Assembly: GCA_964484795.1 (NCBI GenBank)
Contig: CAZAFN010000006.1
Span: 1 to 64,000, forward strand
From: CAZAFN01 sp964484795
GTDB lineage: Bacteria; Pseudomonadota; Alphaproteobacteria; Methylaequorales; Methylaequoraceae
DNA length: 64,000 bases
Reading direction: 5' to 3'
Under the pieces are notes generated by a model, which did not search any database, was not told the DNA's origin, and worked only from the letters and a program-made list of their open reading frames with translations. Positions 1 to 6,923 of this stretch are shown one piece after another (the stretch's first letter is position 1; each line of letters begins with the position of its first letter). A program made the position numbers and the translations under genes.

Positions 1-1
1 A

Positions 2-688
2 GCATCTTCGGTTTCAGCTCATCACAAAATATATAGCCCGAGAGTTGAGGAGGGAAGACAATCATTGGAATGGAGAGGTCACTTTGACATTGATGAGAGA
101 AAATCAATGGAAAGTGCTCACCATCATGTGTTTGAGACAGAGTATTCATGGACGAATTTTTGGCAAAGTGAAATTGAGCTTCATATTTCAGATAAGCAAG
201 ATAGTCCTCTTGATTGGGAAAAAACTGAGTTGCAGAATCAAATGCAAATCTTTGATTATCAAAATTTTGCAGGTGCCATTTATTTTTCCTATAATTTTGT
301 TTCCGAAGGTGATGAAGCCGATGAAATTGAATACAAATATCTAAATGAATTTGCTAGTGATTCAATTTCTTTAATATCAAATTTTATTTTCGAGAAGCAA
401 ATTGGAGAAGATGCCGAAAGTTCAACAGAATTTGCTTTAAGCAACTACATTGTCTTTAAAAAGTTAGTATATGATTTTTTAGATTTTGGCTTCATAGGAT
501 TCAGTGAATTTGGTGAATTGAATAATATTAAAGTCTTTAGTGAGCAAAAGCATCAGTATGGCCTTCAGTTTGAATCAACGGTTGAATTCAACGATTTTGA
601 ATTTGATTATTCTTTAGGTTATCTTCACGGTTTCACTGATGCCAGTGCTGATGGAGCTTTAATTTGGAACTTTGAAATAGAATTTTAG
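2..688 (+). CDS. Probable outer-membrane/periplasmic protein, 5' end missing
   Basis: The reading frame is open from the first bases of the window to a TAG stop, so the gene starts upstream and the visible 228 residues are its C-terminal part. The first residues (ASSVSA then HHKIYSP) look like the end of a signal peptide, so only a short piece is probably missing. The rest alternates polar and aromatic residues in short strands (for example EIELHIS, FAGAIYFSYNF, FDYSLGYLHGF) and ends in IEF, which suggests an outer-membrane beta-barrel or a periplasmic beta protein. It is similar in style to uncharacterised proteobacterial proteins that open with a YSP-x-V-E-x-G motif after the signal peptide. 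No enzymatic motif is visible. A TTG at 65 could be called as a start, but the coding pattern continues upstream of it. It converges on the following lipoprotein gene with a single base between stops. Confidence 0.6.
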   Translation, partial: ASSVSAHHKIYSPRVEEGRQSLEWRGHFDIDERKSMESAHHHVFETEYSWTNFWQSEIELHISDKQDSPLDWEKTELQNQMQIFDYQNFAGAIYFSYNFVSEGDEADEIEYKYLNEFASDSISLISNFIFEKQIGEDAESSTEFALSNYIVFKKLVYDFLDFGFIGFSEFGELNNIKVFSEQKHQYGLQFESTVEFNDFEFDYSLGYLHGFTDASADGALIWNFEIEF

Positions 689-689
689 T

Positions 690-1718
690 TTAATAACCTA
701 ATTCCTTAATTTTTTTTAAGTAATTTTCTTCACTGATTAAGCCTCGAGCTCTCATATTTTCAAGAGATTTAATGGTTAACTGAGCTTTTCCTTGTGTGTT
801 AGAATATTGTTGTTGCTGTGGTTGTGGTTGTGGTTGTGGGTAATAATTTCTGTATTGTTGATTGTAATAACCATACGGATAATTATTTGGCACAGGATAA
901 TTCATTTGATAATTTGGTGGATAATAGTTAGGTGCATACCTGTTTCGTTGTGGAGACCCTCGCATAGATTGTAGTTCTTGGCGTAATTTTTGGACTTCTG
1001 AACGTAACCCCTGTACTTCAATATTTGATGAAAACGCCATTTTTTTTTCACTCTCATTTACAGAAGATCTTGCTCTTAATGCCTGGTTTGTAAATACTAA
1101 CCAGTCTAGACGTCCTTTTGCACTTTTTGGCCTGAAAACTCCTGAATTTGGGACAGTTGCAAGATAATAAGGGTTTTTAATGCTTAGAAATCTTGATCCA
1201 GGTACATAAGGGTTTTTTCGAAGATCAGGGTTTTTTACAGCTAGCATAGGGTCATCTTGTTGTGAACCTTCTCTAAGAATAGACCCAAAGATAATGTTTA
1301 AACCCGAACGATTATAAAAAATTCTTCCAGAACTAACTCGATTATGTTTAAGCCATTTATCAGTGTACCAATCCTCGAGAACAAATATCACGTCCTGATG
1401 AGATTTAGCTTCTTCAAGAGCTTCGCTGATTGCAATGCTAAATTTTCCTACTTTCTTATCTGAGAACATAGGCTCAGTTTTTTTACTATATTTTAAGAGA
1501 ATTAAATTCAAAGCACCCTCAAGTCTTCTATGGTCAACTTTAATGGGATGAATGTTCTTTACTTCATCGCTTTCACTATGAATTTGTACTCTTTCGTGAC
1601 CACTTTTGTAATAATACTTGTTATCAGACCATAAATCGCTAGCTACATCCATTACTGAACAGGAGCTAACAAAAAAGAGAAATACAAGGTTTAAAGCTAT
1701 GAATATTTTTTTTCTCAT
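690..1718 (-). CDS. Putative lipoprotein with Tyr/Pro/Gln-rich linker and SHOCT-like C-terminus
   Basis: A 342-residue protein of unknown function. The N-terminus is a type II signal peptide: basic MRKK, a hydrophobic core, then VSSC with the lipidated Cys at residue 20. The middle (about 60-220) is a globular region I do not recognise, rich in charged and aromatic residues. It is followed by a short coiled coil (VQGLRSEVQKLRQEL, about 235-250), then an Asn/Tyr/Pro-rich stretch ending in a Gln-Pro repeat, and finally about 30 residues (SLENMRARGLISEENYLKKI) typical of a SHOCT-like helical hairpin. SHOCT modules are often oligomerisation or anchoring ends of membrane proteins. It lies downstream of the porin gene on the same strand but is separated from it by a hairpin terminator, so it may have its own promoter. 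Confidence 0.6.
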   Translation of the reverse strand: MRKKIFIALNLVFLFFVSSCSVMDVASDLWSDNKYYYKSGHERVQIHSESDEVKNIHPIKVDHRRLEGALNLILLKYSKKTEPMFSDKKVGKFSIAISEALEEAKSHQDVIFVLEDWYTDKWLKHNRVSSGRIFYNRSGLNIIFGSILREGSQQDDPMLAVKNPDLRKNPYVPGSRFLSIKNPYYLATVPNSGVFRPKSAKGRLDWLVFTNQALRARSSVNESEKKMAFSSNIEVQGLRSEVQKLRQELQSMRGSPQRNRYAPNYYPPNYQMNYPVPNNYPYGYYNQQYRNYYPQPQPQPQQQQYSNTQGKAQLTIKSLENMRARGLISEENYLKKIKELGY

Positions 1719-1735
1719 TTTAGCAGACTATAAAA

Positions 1736-1768
1736 AAAAAAGGAGAGTTTTACAACTCTCCTTTTTAG
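1736..1768 (-). terminator. Rho-independent terminator of the porin gene
   Basis: The arms aaggagagtt and aactctcctt form a 10-bp stem around a four-base loop (ttac), flanked by an A run on one side and a T run on the other. It sits just past the porin stop codon when read on the minus strand, where the hairpin is followed by about nine T residues. The flanking A/T runs make it potentially bidirectional. It is the clearest terminator in the window, consistent with a strongly expressed porin transcript. Confidence 0.85.
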
Positions 1769-1794
1769 TAATTTTGACAAACGTCGAAAATATT

Positions 1795-3159
1795 CTACCA
1801 GAAGAAGAATGCTCCAACGCCACCGAAAGTATCTTCAGCAGAACCACCTAAATGATAGCCTTGCTCAACGAATCCACCCTCAGCAATAAGTCTGAAATTA
1901 TCGTTAACATTATGCCAAATCATACCAGAATGCATTGTTTGGCTGCTAACTTCAGCGATATGTGTGTCATTTAAGTCATCACCAGTTTGGCTGGCATAGT
2001 TACCACCAAATGAGTAACCGATGCTAGTACCTTGACCGAAGTCTGCAGTACCTTGGATGTAACCACCATAAGTTTGAATTGGTTTACCCACAGCATCAAG
2101 TGCACCTTCTGAGTGTTGACCTCTCATGCCCATACCAGATCCGTAAAAACCTGTGGCAACTAGAGAGAACATATCATATGACAATTTAGTACCGAATCCT
2201 ACGCCGGCAGAATCAACGTCGTCACAATTTTTGTGACTAGCCGTCGTTCCTGCAGCACCAGCACTAGCAACACCACCGCTATCAGAACGACATGCGCCAG
2301 CAGCAGCAGCTGTAAATTCAGTGTTCTGGAATGAACCGTCAACCCAAAGATCAACACCAAGTCCAGTTAACCAAGTACCTGAATAACTAACTTCAGCTTC
2401 AACTCTTGGAGAAACGTTTTCAGTAGCATCAGCCGCTGATTTTACAGAAATCACATCGTTGGGATCGAAGATACCAATTTTGATTCCAATAGGGCCAATA
2501 CCTGGAGTTGTCCAAGTCATTTGTGGTTGGAAATCTGTATAAAGATATCCAAGACCAATTCTACCCAACGTTGTACCAGAATTATCCGCACCAGGTGCAG
2601 CACCAACACCAAACAATAGCATATCATTTAAGATAGGCTTGCTTTGGTGAATGCCCAAACTTCTACCGATTAGAACTGTACCAAAACTACCTGAAACAGA
2701 AAAATTAGTTTCACGAATGTTAAGTACACCATTTCCTAGTGAGTTATTACCACCATTCATATGTGTGTAAAGTCCTAGACGTGCTTGCATATCTAAACCG
2801 TTAGTAGTTGGAGCTTTAAGAGTCATACCCCAAACGTTCGGTAATAGACCTGTAACGATACCAGTACTATCCGTACCACTACCCATTACACCGCCGTAGT
2901 TAACAAACGAAGTCACACCAGAAGCACCATCAGATGCTTGGAAGAATGTGCTAGAACCAGCTACAGAGTTATCTGATCTTGCACTCTGTGCCTGAACTGC
3001 GTCACTACTTTGATGCATAACGAATGCGTTAGCTGCACCGTCAAAGGACACTTCCCAACCTTCTTGAGACATCAAAAGAATCTTTGAGTCAGCAGTTGTG
3101 GAAGCTAAAGCCATTACAGCAGGAATTGCAGCAACAGCTAATTTTTTTGAAATTTTCAT
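1795..3159 (-). CDS. Gram-negative porin, probably the major outer-membrane porin
   Basis: A 454-residue outer-membrane beta-barrel protein for passive diffusion of small solutes. The signal peptide MKISKKLAVAAIPAVMALAS is followed by mature strands such as WEVSFDGAANAFVMH, which resembles the first strand of alphaproteobacterial general porins. The chain alternates hydrophobic and Gly/Ser/Asn-rich segments and ends in FFFW, a C-terminal aromatic suited to BAM recognition. Two Cys residues flank a Gly/Ala/Ser-rich segment near residues 290-315 and could form a disulfide in a surface loop. Codons are visibly more GC-rich than in the neighbours, typical of high expression. The ATG at 3159 is preceded by a strong Shine-Dalgarno sequence (aagggaagga), and the gene has its own terminator and a palindrome in its likely promoter. 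The substrate cannot be inferred. Confidence 0.85.
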   Translation of the reverse strand: MKISKKLAVAAIPAVMALASTTADSKILLMSQEGWEVSFDGAANAFVMHQSSDAVQAQSARSDNSVAGSSTFFQASDGASGVTSFVNYGGVMGSGTDSTGIVTGLLPNVWGMTLKAPTTNGLDMQARLGLYTHMNGGNNSLGNGVLNIRETNFSVSGSFGTVLIGRSLGIHQSKPILNDMLLFGVGAAPGADNSGTTLGRIGLGYLYTDFQPQMTWTTPGIGPIGIKIGIFDPNDVISVKSAADATENVSPRVEAEVSYSGTWLTGLGVDLWVDGSFQNTEFTAAAAGACRSDSGGVASAGAAGTTASHKNCDDVDSAGVGFGTKLSYDMFSLVATGFYGSGMGMRGQHSEGALDAVGKPIQTYGGYIQGTADFGQGTSIGYSFGGNYASQTGDDLNDTHIAEVSSQTMHSGMIWHNVNDNFRLIAEGGFVEQGYHLGGSAEDTFGGVGAFFFW

Positions 3160-3246
3160 TAAATTTCCTTCCCTTGTAATTAATATTAAGATTAAACTAC
3201 CTAAAAAAATGGGTCTGTTAAATAAGATAATGCTTTTGAGCTCAGA

Positions 3247-3277
3247 ATTATGTATATTTGTTGCATAATTGCAACAA
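3247..3277 (-). promoter_or_regulatory. Probable porin promoter with a 20-bp palindrome over the -35 region
   Basis: Bases 3258-3277 form a perfect inverted repeat: TTGTTGCA, spacer TAAT, TGCAACAA. On the minus strand TTGCAA (3269-3274) could be a -35 element, 16 bp before CATAAT (3247-3252) as a -10, which would start transcription near 3240, about 80 bases before the porin ATG. The repeat has no following T run, so it is unlikely to be the terminator of the upstream tonB gene. A dimeric regulator binding over the -35 is the simplest reading, but this is inferred from sequence shape only. Confidence 0.4.
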
Positions 3278-3279
3278 TG

Positions 3280-3984
3280 TTACTTTAAAATAAAATTCAC
3301 ATGGATTTTAATTTTAATTAGTCCATTACTGCCCAATACTATCTCTGGTGGTTTAGGAAATTTATATTTCTTGATTATGGATTCTGTAGTATTAGATAAT
3401 CTTTTGGGTTTTTTATTCACAATTTCCAGATTTTTCAACTTTCCATCACCATCAAGAGTTACAAGAGAGATTATGGTTCCTTGTTCACGTCTTTTAACTG
3501 ACTGAGTTGGGTAGGATTTAGCAGCCAACATATTAATTTCTTGGATGATAAGATTCAGAAAGCTACTAAGTTCTTTGTTTACTAAGGTAGCATCTTTGAT
3601 TTTTTTTTTAGGTACGGTCTTTTGTGGACCATGAAAGGTTTTTTCTTTAACAACAGGTTTTGGTTGAGGTGTTTTTTTCATCTCCTTTTTCTGGATCATT
3701 TTTTTTTCTGGTTTTTTTATTGGAATAATTTTTTTGGGTTCTTCCAGTTTTTTAGGTTCTTCCAATTTTTTAGGTTCTTCCAATTTTTTAGGTTCTTCCA
3801 GTTTTTTAGGCTCTTCACTTTTAATTATTTTAGGTGGTTGGCTATATTCCTGGTAGGTACTTAGATCTAAAACAATAATCTCTCTTTCCTTCTGACTATT
3901 CATATAATTAAGTTTTTGAACAAACAAGATATGAATCATCAATGATGAAATCCCTGCTAGGAAAAAAAAGTTTTTTTTAACCAT
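3280..3984 (-). CDS. tonB: TonB-like energy transducer
   Basis: A 234-residue TonB family protein that would carry energy from an ExbB/ExbD motor across the periplasm to an outer-membrane receptor. One N-terminal membrane helix (about 5-22) is followed by a charged linker with five tandem Glu-Glu-Pro-Lys-Lys hexapeptide units and further Lys/Pro-rich sequence, the usual extended periplasm-spanning region. The C-terminal 85 residues hold a TonB-type domain with the pattern SYPTQSVKRREQGTIISLVTLDGDGKL and a late KYKFPKPPE segment. The start overlaps the upstream exbD-like stop by 8 bases. It is the last gene of the seven-gene operon beginning at 7913. No TonB-dependent receptor is visible in the window. 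The symbol marks the family; the transported ligand is unknown. Confidence 0.85.
   Translation of the reverse strand: MVKKNFFFLAGISSLMIHILFVQKLNYMNSQKEREIIVLDLSTYQEYSQPPKIIKSEEPKKLEEPKKLEEPKKLEEPKKLEEPKKIIPIKKPEKKMIQKKEMKKTPQPKPVVKEKTFHGPQKTVPKKKIKDATLVNKELSSFLNLIIQEINMLAAKSYPTQSVKRREQGTIISLVTLDGDGKLKNLEIVNKKPKRLSNTTESIIKKYKFPKPPEIVLGSNGLIKIKIHVNFILK
3739..3810. repeat. 18-bp tandem repeat encoding the EEPKKL units of TonB
   Basis: Four consecutive 18-bp units, nearly identical at the DNA level (plus-strand form ttcttccaattttttagg, with a g/a difference in units one and four), encode Glu-Glu-Pro-Lys-Lys-Leu on the minus strand. A degenerate fifth unit encodes EEPKKI. The low divergence suggests recent expansion by slippage, and copy number is likely to vary between strains. 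Confidence 0.9.
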
Positions 3985-4393
3985 CCAGATCTCCTTGATC
4001 CGAAACCTTTAGATGAATTTTCTTAATTTTTTTACTCTTGATTATCTTTATGATTTTGTTGAATTCAACAATCTTCAGATTTTTATCCACATCGAGTTTA
4101 ATTTTTAAATCTGTTTTTTTAAGGATTCCTCCGAACTCTTCCAAGCTTAATTTTCTTTCATTAAAATATATGCTTCCGTCACTTAGAACAGATAATATGA
4201 ATGCGTCCTTTTCCGTTTCTTTTTTTACTCCAAACATGGAGTATGGTCTTTCAATTTCTTTGTTTTCTTGTTTTTGAATCACTCCAGTAAGTAAAAAAAA
4301 TATTAGCAACAAAAACACCAGGTTTATCATTGGGATTAGGTTGATTGACTCGCTCAGGTCTTTTTTTTTTTTATTTTTTGTTTCTAGGATCAT
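3977..4393 (-). CDS. ExbD/TolR-like protein, second paralogue, with the proton-carrying Asp replaced by Asn
   Basis: A 138-residue ExbD/TolR family protein: a short basic N-terminus, one membrane helix (about 17-38) and a periplasmic domain. In ExbD and TolR the helix begins with a Pro-Leu-Ile-Asp motif whose Asp carries protons. Here it reads Pro-Met-Ile-Asn, with Asn at residue 24 (codon AAC), so the essential acid is absent. The neighbouring paralogue keeps the Asp. I chose the ATG at 4393; a TTG at 4399 is two codons upstream in the same frame. The gene overlaps the first exbD by 23 bases and tonB by 8, so translation is likely coupled. It may act as a non-protonatable partner in a mixed ExbD dimer, or it may have lost motor function. 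Confidence 0.85.
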   Translation of the reverse strand: MILETKNKKKKDLSESINLIPMINLVFLLLIFFLLTGVIQKQENKEIERPYSMFGVKKETEKDAFILSVLSDGSIYFNERKLSLEEFGGILKKTDLKIKLDVDKNLKIVEFNKIIKIIKSKKIKKIHLKVSDQGDLDG

Positions 4394-4775
4394 CAGCAAA
4401 ATTAACTTTTTTAATGTTATTTTTTTTTAGCAAATCAATGGAAAAAATTAGTGTTTCAAGGGTTGTTTCCTGATCATTTAGTATGACTATTTGGTCATAT
4501 TTTTTTGATTCCCAGTGTTTTAAAATTTTTTTTTCTAATGATTTTTTCTCAATTATTTCACCATCAATTACAAACTTATTTTTACTCAAATTTATCTGTA
4601 AAACACGGTCTTCAGATGATATTTTTTTTATAGTTCCATCAATGTTAAAATCGATCTGTTTGTTTTCGTTAAAATTCGTGGCAAGCATAAAAAAAATTAA
4701 CATTAAAAAAATAATATCAATCAATGGAATAATATTTATTTTCAGATTTTTTTTAGAAACTTTTTTGGAAATCAT
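4371..4775 (-). CDS. exbD: ExbD biopolymer transport protein (Asp intact)
   Basis: A 134-residue ExbD/TolR family protein, the stator partner that with ExbB converts the proton gradient into work on TonB. A basic N-terminus precedes one membrane helix (about 15-36) starting Pro-Leu-Ile-Asp-Ile; Asp20 matches the conserved proton-binding residue. The periplasmic part contains the family's typical INLSKNKFVIDGEII strand pattern and a C-terminal segment LLKKNNIKKVNFA. Start and stop overlap exbB by 4 bases and the second exbD by 23 bases. Length is normal for the family. TolR is an alternative name for the same fold, but the adjacent tonB favours ExbD. Confidence 0.88.
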   Translation of the reverse strand: MISKKVSKKNLKINIIPLIDIIFLMLIFFMLATNFNENKQIDFNIDGTIKKISSEDRVLQINLSKNKFVIDGEIIEKKSLEKKILKHWESKKYDQIVILNDQETTLETLIFSIDLLKKNNIKKVNFADDPRNKK

Positions 4776-5389
4776 TGATTTGAGGATATTTTTGACAATC
4801 TAATCAAAAATGAATCCATTTCTTTTTGATGGGTTGTTATTTTTTTTTCAAAGAAATAATGACTTATCAAAGCTGGAATTGCCACTATTAGACCCATTGC
4901 AGTTGTAAGTAGAGCTGTCCAAATGCCACCTGCAAGAATAGATGGGTCAACAAGGCTTCCTCCGAGTTCAAGTTCGTTAAAAGAGTCTATCATTCCAATT
5001 ACAGTACCTAGAAGACCTACTAAAGGGCTAACTTGAGAAATAATTTCAAGTGTAGGCAGAAATATTTCAATTTTATTCAGTTCTTTCTGCATTAATAGGT
5101 TGAGTTCTTCTTTTCTTTTATCTTCAGATTTATTTTCTTGAAAAATTTTTATGATATTAAGAATTAAATTTATTTTGTTTGATGGTTTTTTTTCTTGGAT
5201 TTTGTTTTTGAATTCATCAATGCTTAAAGATGAATCTAATTCCAAAATTTTTTTTTTAATATTGAACTTGCAAAAAAAGAAAATTTCAAAGAATTTGTAA
5301 ATAATGATGGTAAGTGCAAATACTGAAACAATAACCAGTATGAAAAATATAATTCCACCTTTGTCTATATAATCTAAAAAAATATTCAT
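4772..5389 (-). CDS. exbB: ExbB/TolQ-type proton channel protein
   Basis: A 205-residue MotA/TolQ/ExbB family inner-membrane protein. Helix 1 lies at about 10-35. The family core follows near 115-190: SPLVGLLGTVIGMIDSF, then ILAGGIWTALLTTAMGLIVAIPAL, the two helices that line the proton pore. It would form the pentameric ring around the ExbD dimer. It starts 26 bases after the ABC ATPase gene, with a ggaga Shine-Dalgarno just before ATG, and its stop overlaps the exbD start by 4 bases. The short spacing to the ABC genes argues for one transcript. Confidence 0.9.
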   Translation of the reverse strand: MNIFLDYIDKGGIIFFILVIVSVFALTIIIYKFFEIFFFCKFNIKKKILELDSSLSIDEFKNKIQEKKPSNKINLILNIIKIFQENKSEDKRKEELNLLMQKELNKIEIFLPTLEIISQVSPLVGLLGTVIGMIDSFNELELGGSLVDPSILAGGIWTALLTTAMGLIVAIPALISHYFFEKKITTHQKEMDSFLIRLSKISSNQ

Positions 5390-5415
5390 AACATCTCCAT
5401 TTTTAATTTATCTTT

Positions 5416-6168
5416 TCATAACAAGCCATCAAGAAGTTTAGGGTGTTTTTTTGTTAACTTATCATATTCAACTTCAACTTCTTTACTATCAATATTTAGA
5501 CTGGTTTTTTTGATTCTAACCTTGTGATCAAAAACAACTGTACCAGGTCTTTGTGAAAAAAAAATAATTCTATCACCCAGTAAGATTGCTTCCTTTAGAT
5601 TGTGTGTGATGAAAATAATTGTTATTGGGTTGCTTTTCCAATATTTTAATAAAACCTCATATAAGTTATAAGATGTTGGTTGATCAAGAGAAATAAAGGG
5701 TTCATCCATTAAAAGAACTTTTGGCTGGTTTATTAATGCCCTTGCGAGTGAAACTTTTCGTCTCATTCCTCCAGAAATTGATTTTGGATAATAATTTTCA
5801 AACTCTTTAAGTCCAAAATTTTCAAGCAAATTTTCGATTCTATCTTTATTATCTGCGCCCTCTTTTGTAACTAGTTCAATGTTTTCTTTTATATTTAGCC
5901 AAGGAAGTAATCGAGATGATTGGAATACATAACCAAAATTTTGATTGGCAAAACTGCTATTTTCTTTGGAAAAAATTATTTGATCATTTGAAGATATTAG
6001 TCCACCTATCATATTCATTAGAGTGGTTTTTCCACATCCAGATGGCCCAACTATGCAAACAAATTCATTCGCGCTTATTTTTATGTCTACATTTTTCAAA
6101 GCAGTGATTTTTTTTTTATCATGCTTATTAATGTAGTATTTCTCTTTAATTTTAATTTTGAAGTCCAT
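5416..6168 (-). CDS. NitT/TauT-family ABC transporter, ATP-binding protein
   Basis: A 250-residue ABC ATPase of the SsuB/TauB/NrtD type, powering import through the adjacent permease. Walker A GPSGCGKTT is at 41-49, the signature SGGMRRKVSLARAL near 130 (Arg-Lys where Gln-Arg is more usual), and Walker B VLLMDEPF follows, then a switch His in FITHNLKEA. It is encoded 3 bases after the permease gene and just before exbB. Relatives import nitrate, sulfonates, taurine, pyrimidine precursors or unknown ligands, so the substrate cannot be named from this subunit. Confidence 0.9.
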   Translation of the reverse strand: MDFKIKIKEKYYINKHDKKKITALKNVDIKISANEFVCIVGPSGCGKTTLMNMIGGLISSNDQIIFSKENSSFANQNFGYVFQSSRLLPWLNIKENIELVTKEGADNKDRIENLLENFGLKEFENYYPKSISGGMRRKVSLARALINQPKVLLMDEPFISLDQPTSYNLYEVLLKYWKSNPITIIFITHNLKEAILLGDRIIFFSQRPGTVVFDHKVRIKKTSLNIDSKEVEVEYDKLTKKHPKLLDGLL

Positions 6169-6171
6169 TAT

Positions 6172-6921
6172 TTATTTCCAAACATTTATTTTTTTCTCAA
6201 AAGGCCTTAATAATGCAAATTCAACAAAGATTATTAGCAAAACAAAAGTAAATGTATATGCTAAAATTCCAGCTATATCAAAAAATTGAAAAAATCCGTA
6301 TAGTTTAAATCCTACGCCATTGCTTCTCCCTAACAATTCAACTACGAGAACAATCTTCCATATTAAAGATAATCCAGACCTGGCTGATGAAAGTAGATAG
6401 GGATAAAGTTGAGGTAGAATAACTTTCATAAAAAATCTTTTTTTTGGTATTTTGTAAAACTTAGCTACATCAACGTAATCTTTTTCAATCGCTCTGGCTC
6501 CTTCTCTCATTATAACCGAAACCATTGGGATTTTATTAAGTGATACAGCTAAAATCGCAGCTATTTCATTTAATCCAAACCAAACGTAACATAATATTAT
6601 AATCACTAATGCAGGAATATTTAATCCAAGAACCAACCAATCATCGAGAAAAACATTTGCCGTTTTGTTTCTCCCCATATATATACCAAAAAAAGTTCCG
6701 ATAAACATTGCAATTGTAAAGGATATAAAAACTCTTTTTAGAGTAATTATAGTATGAAAAAACAATTCATTGTTAGATGCTTCTTCCAAAATTTTTATAA
6801 TTACGTTTCTAGGACTAGGCAATAATTCAACATCTAGAAAATAACTTGAGAATTGCCAGATTAAAAAAAATAACGACACCGAAGCAATTCTTAAAATTGC
6901 ATTATATCCAAAAGTATTCAT
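6172..6921 (-). CDS. NitT/TauT-family ABC transporter, permease
   Basis: A 249-residue inner-membrane permease with about six hydrophobic helices. The EAA-type cytoplasmic loop that contacts the ATPase is visible near residues 135-175 (EGARAIEKDYVDVAKFYKIPKK...LPQLYPYL). The family hallmark GLSLIWKIVLVVELLG follows. It lies between the binding-protein gene (2-base gap) and the ATPase gene (3-base gap), so all three are co-transcribed and likely form one importer. Confidence 0.9.
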   Translation of the reverse strand: MNTFGYNAILRIASVSLFFLIWQFSSYFLDVELLPSPRNVIIKILEEASNNELFFHTIITLKRVFISFTIAMFIGTFFGIYMGRNKTANVFLDDWLVLGLNIPALVIIILCYVWFGLNEIAAILAVSLNKIPMVSVIMREGARAIEKDYVDVAKFYKIPKKRFFMKVILPQLYPYLLSSARSGLSLIWKIVLVVELLGRSNGVGFKLYGFFQFFDIAGILAYTFTFVLLIIFVEFALLRPFEKKINVWK

Positions 6922-6923
6922 AT

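Noticed and set aside
792..974. Plus-strand frame rich in Leu/Trp opposite the lipoprotein gene
   Set aside because: It is opposite the Gln-Pro/Tyr-rich linker of the lipoprotein; composition is a by-product of that repeat and there is no ribosome site.
3739..3810. Possible CRISPR-like direct repeats
   Set aside because: The units are contiguous 18-mers without spacers and encode a periodic protein segment; no cas genes are present.
3622..3864. Phe-rich open frame on the plus strand opposite tonB
   Set aside because: It is the antisense shadow of the EEPKKL repeat and Lys-rich linker; the low-complexity FFRFFQ pattern reflects the repeat, not a protein.
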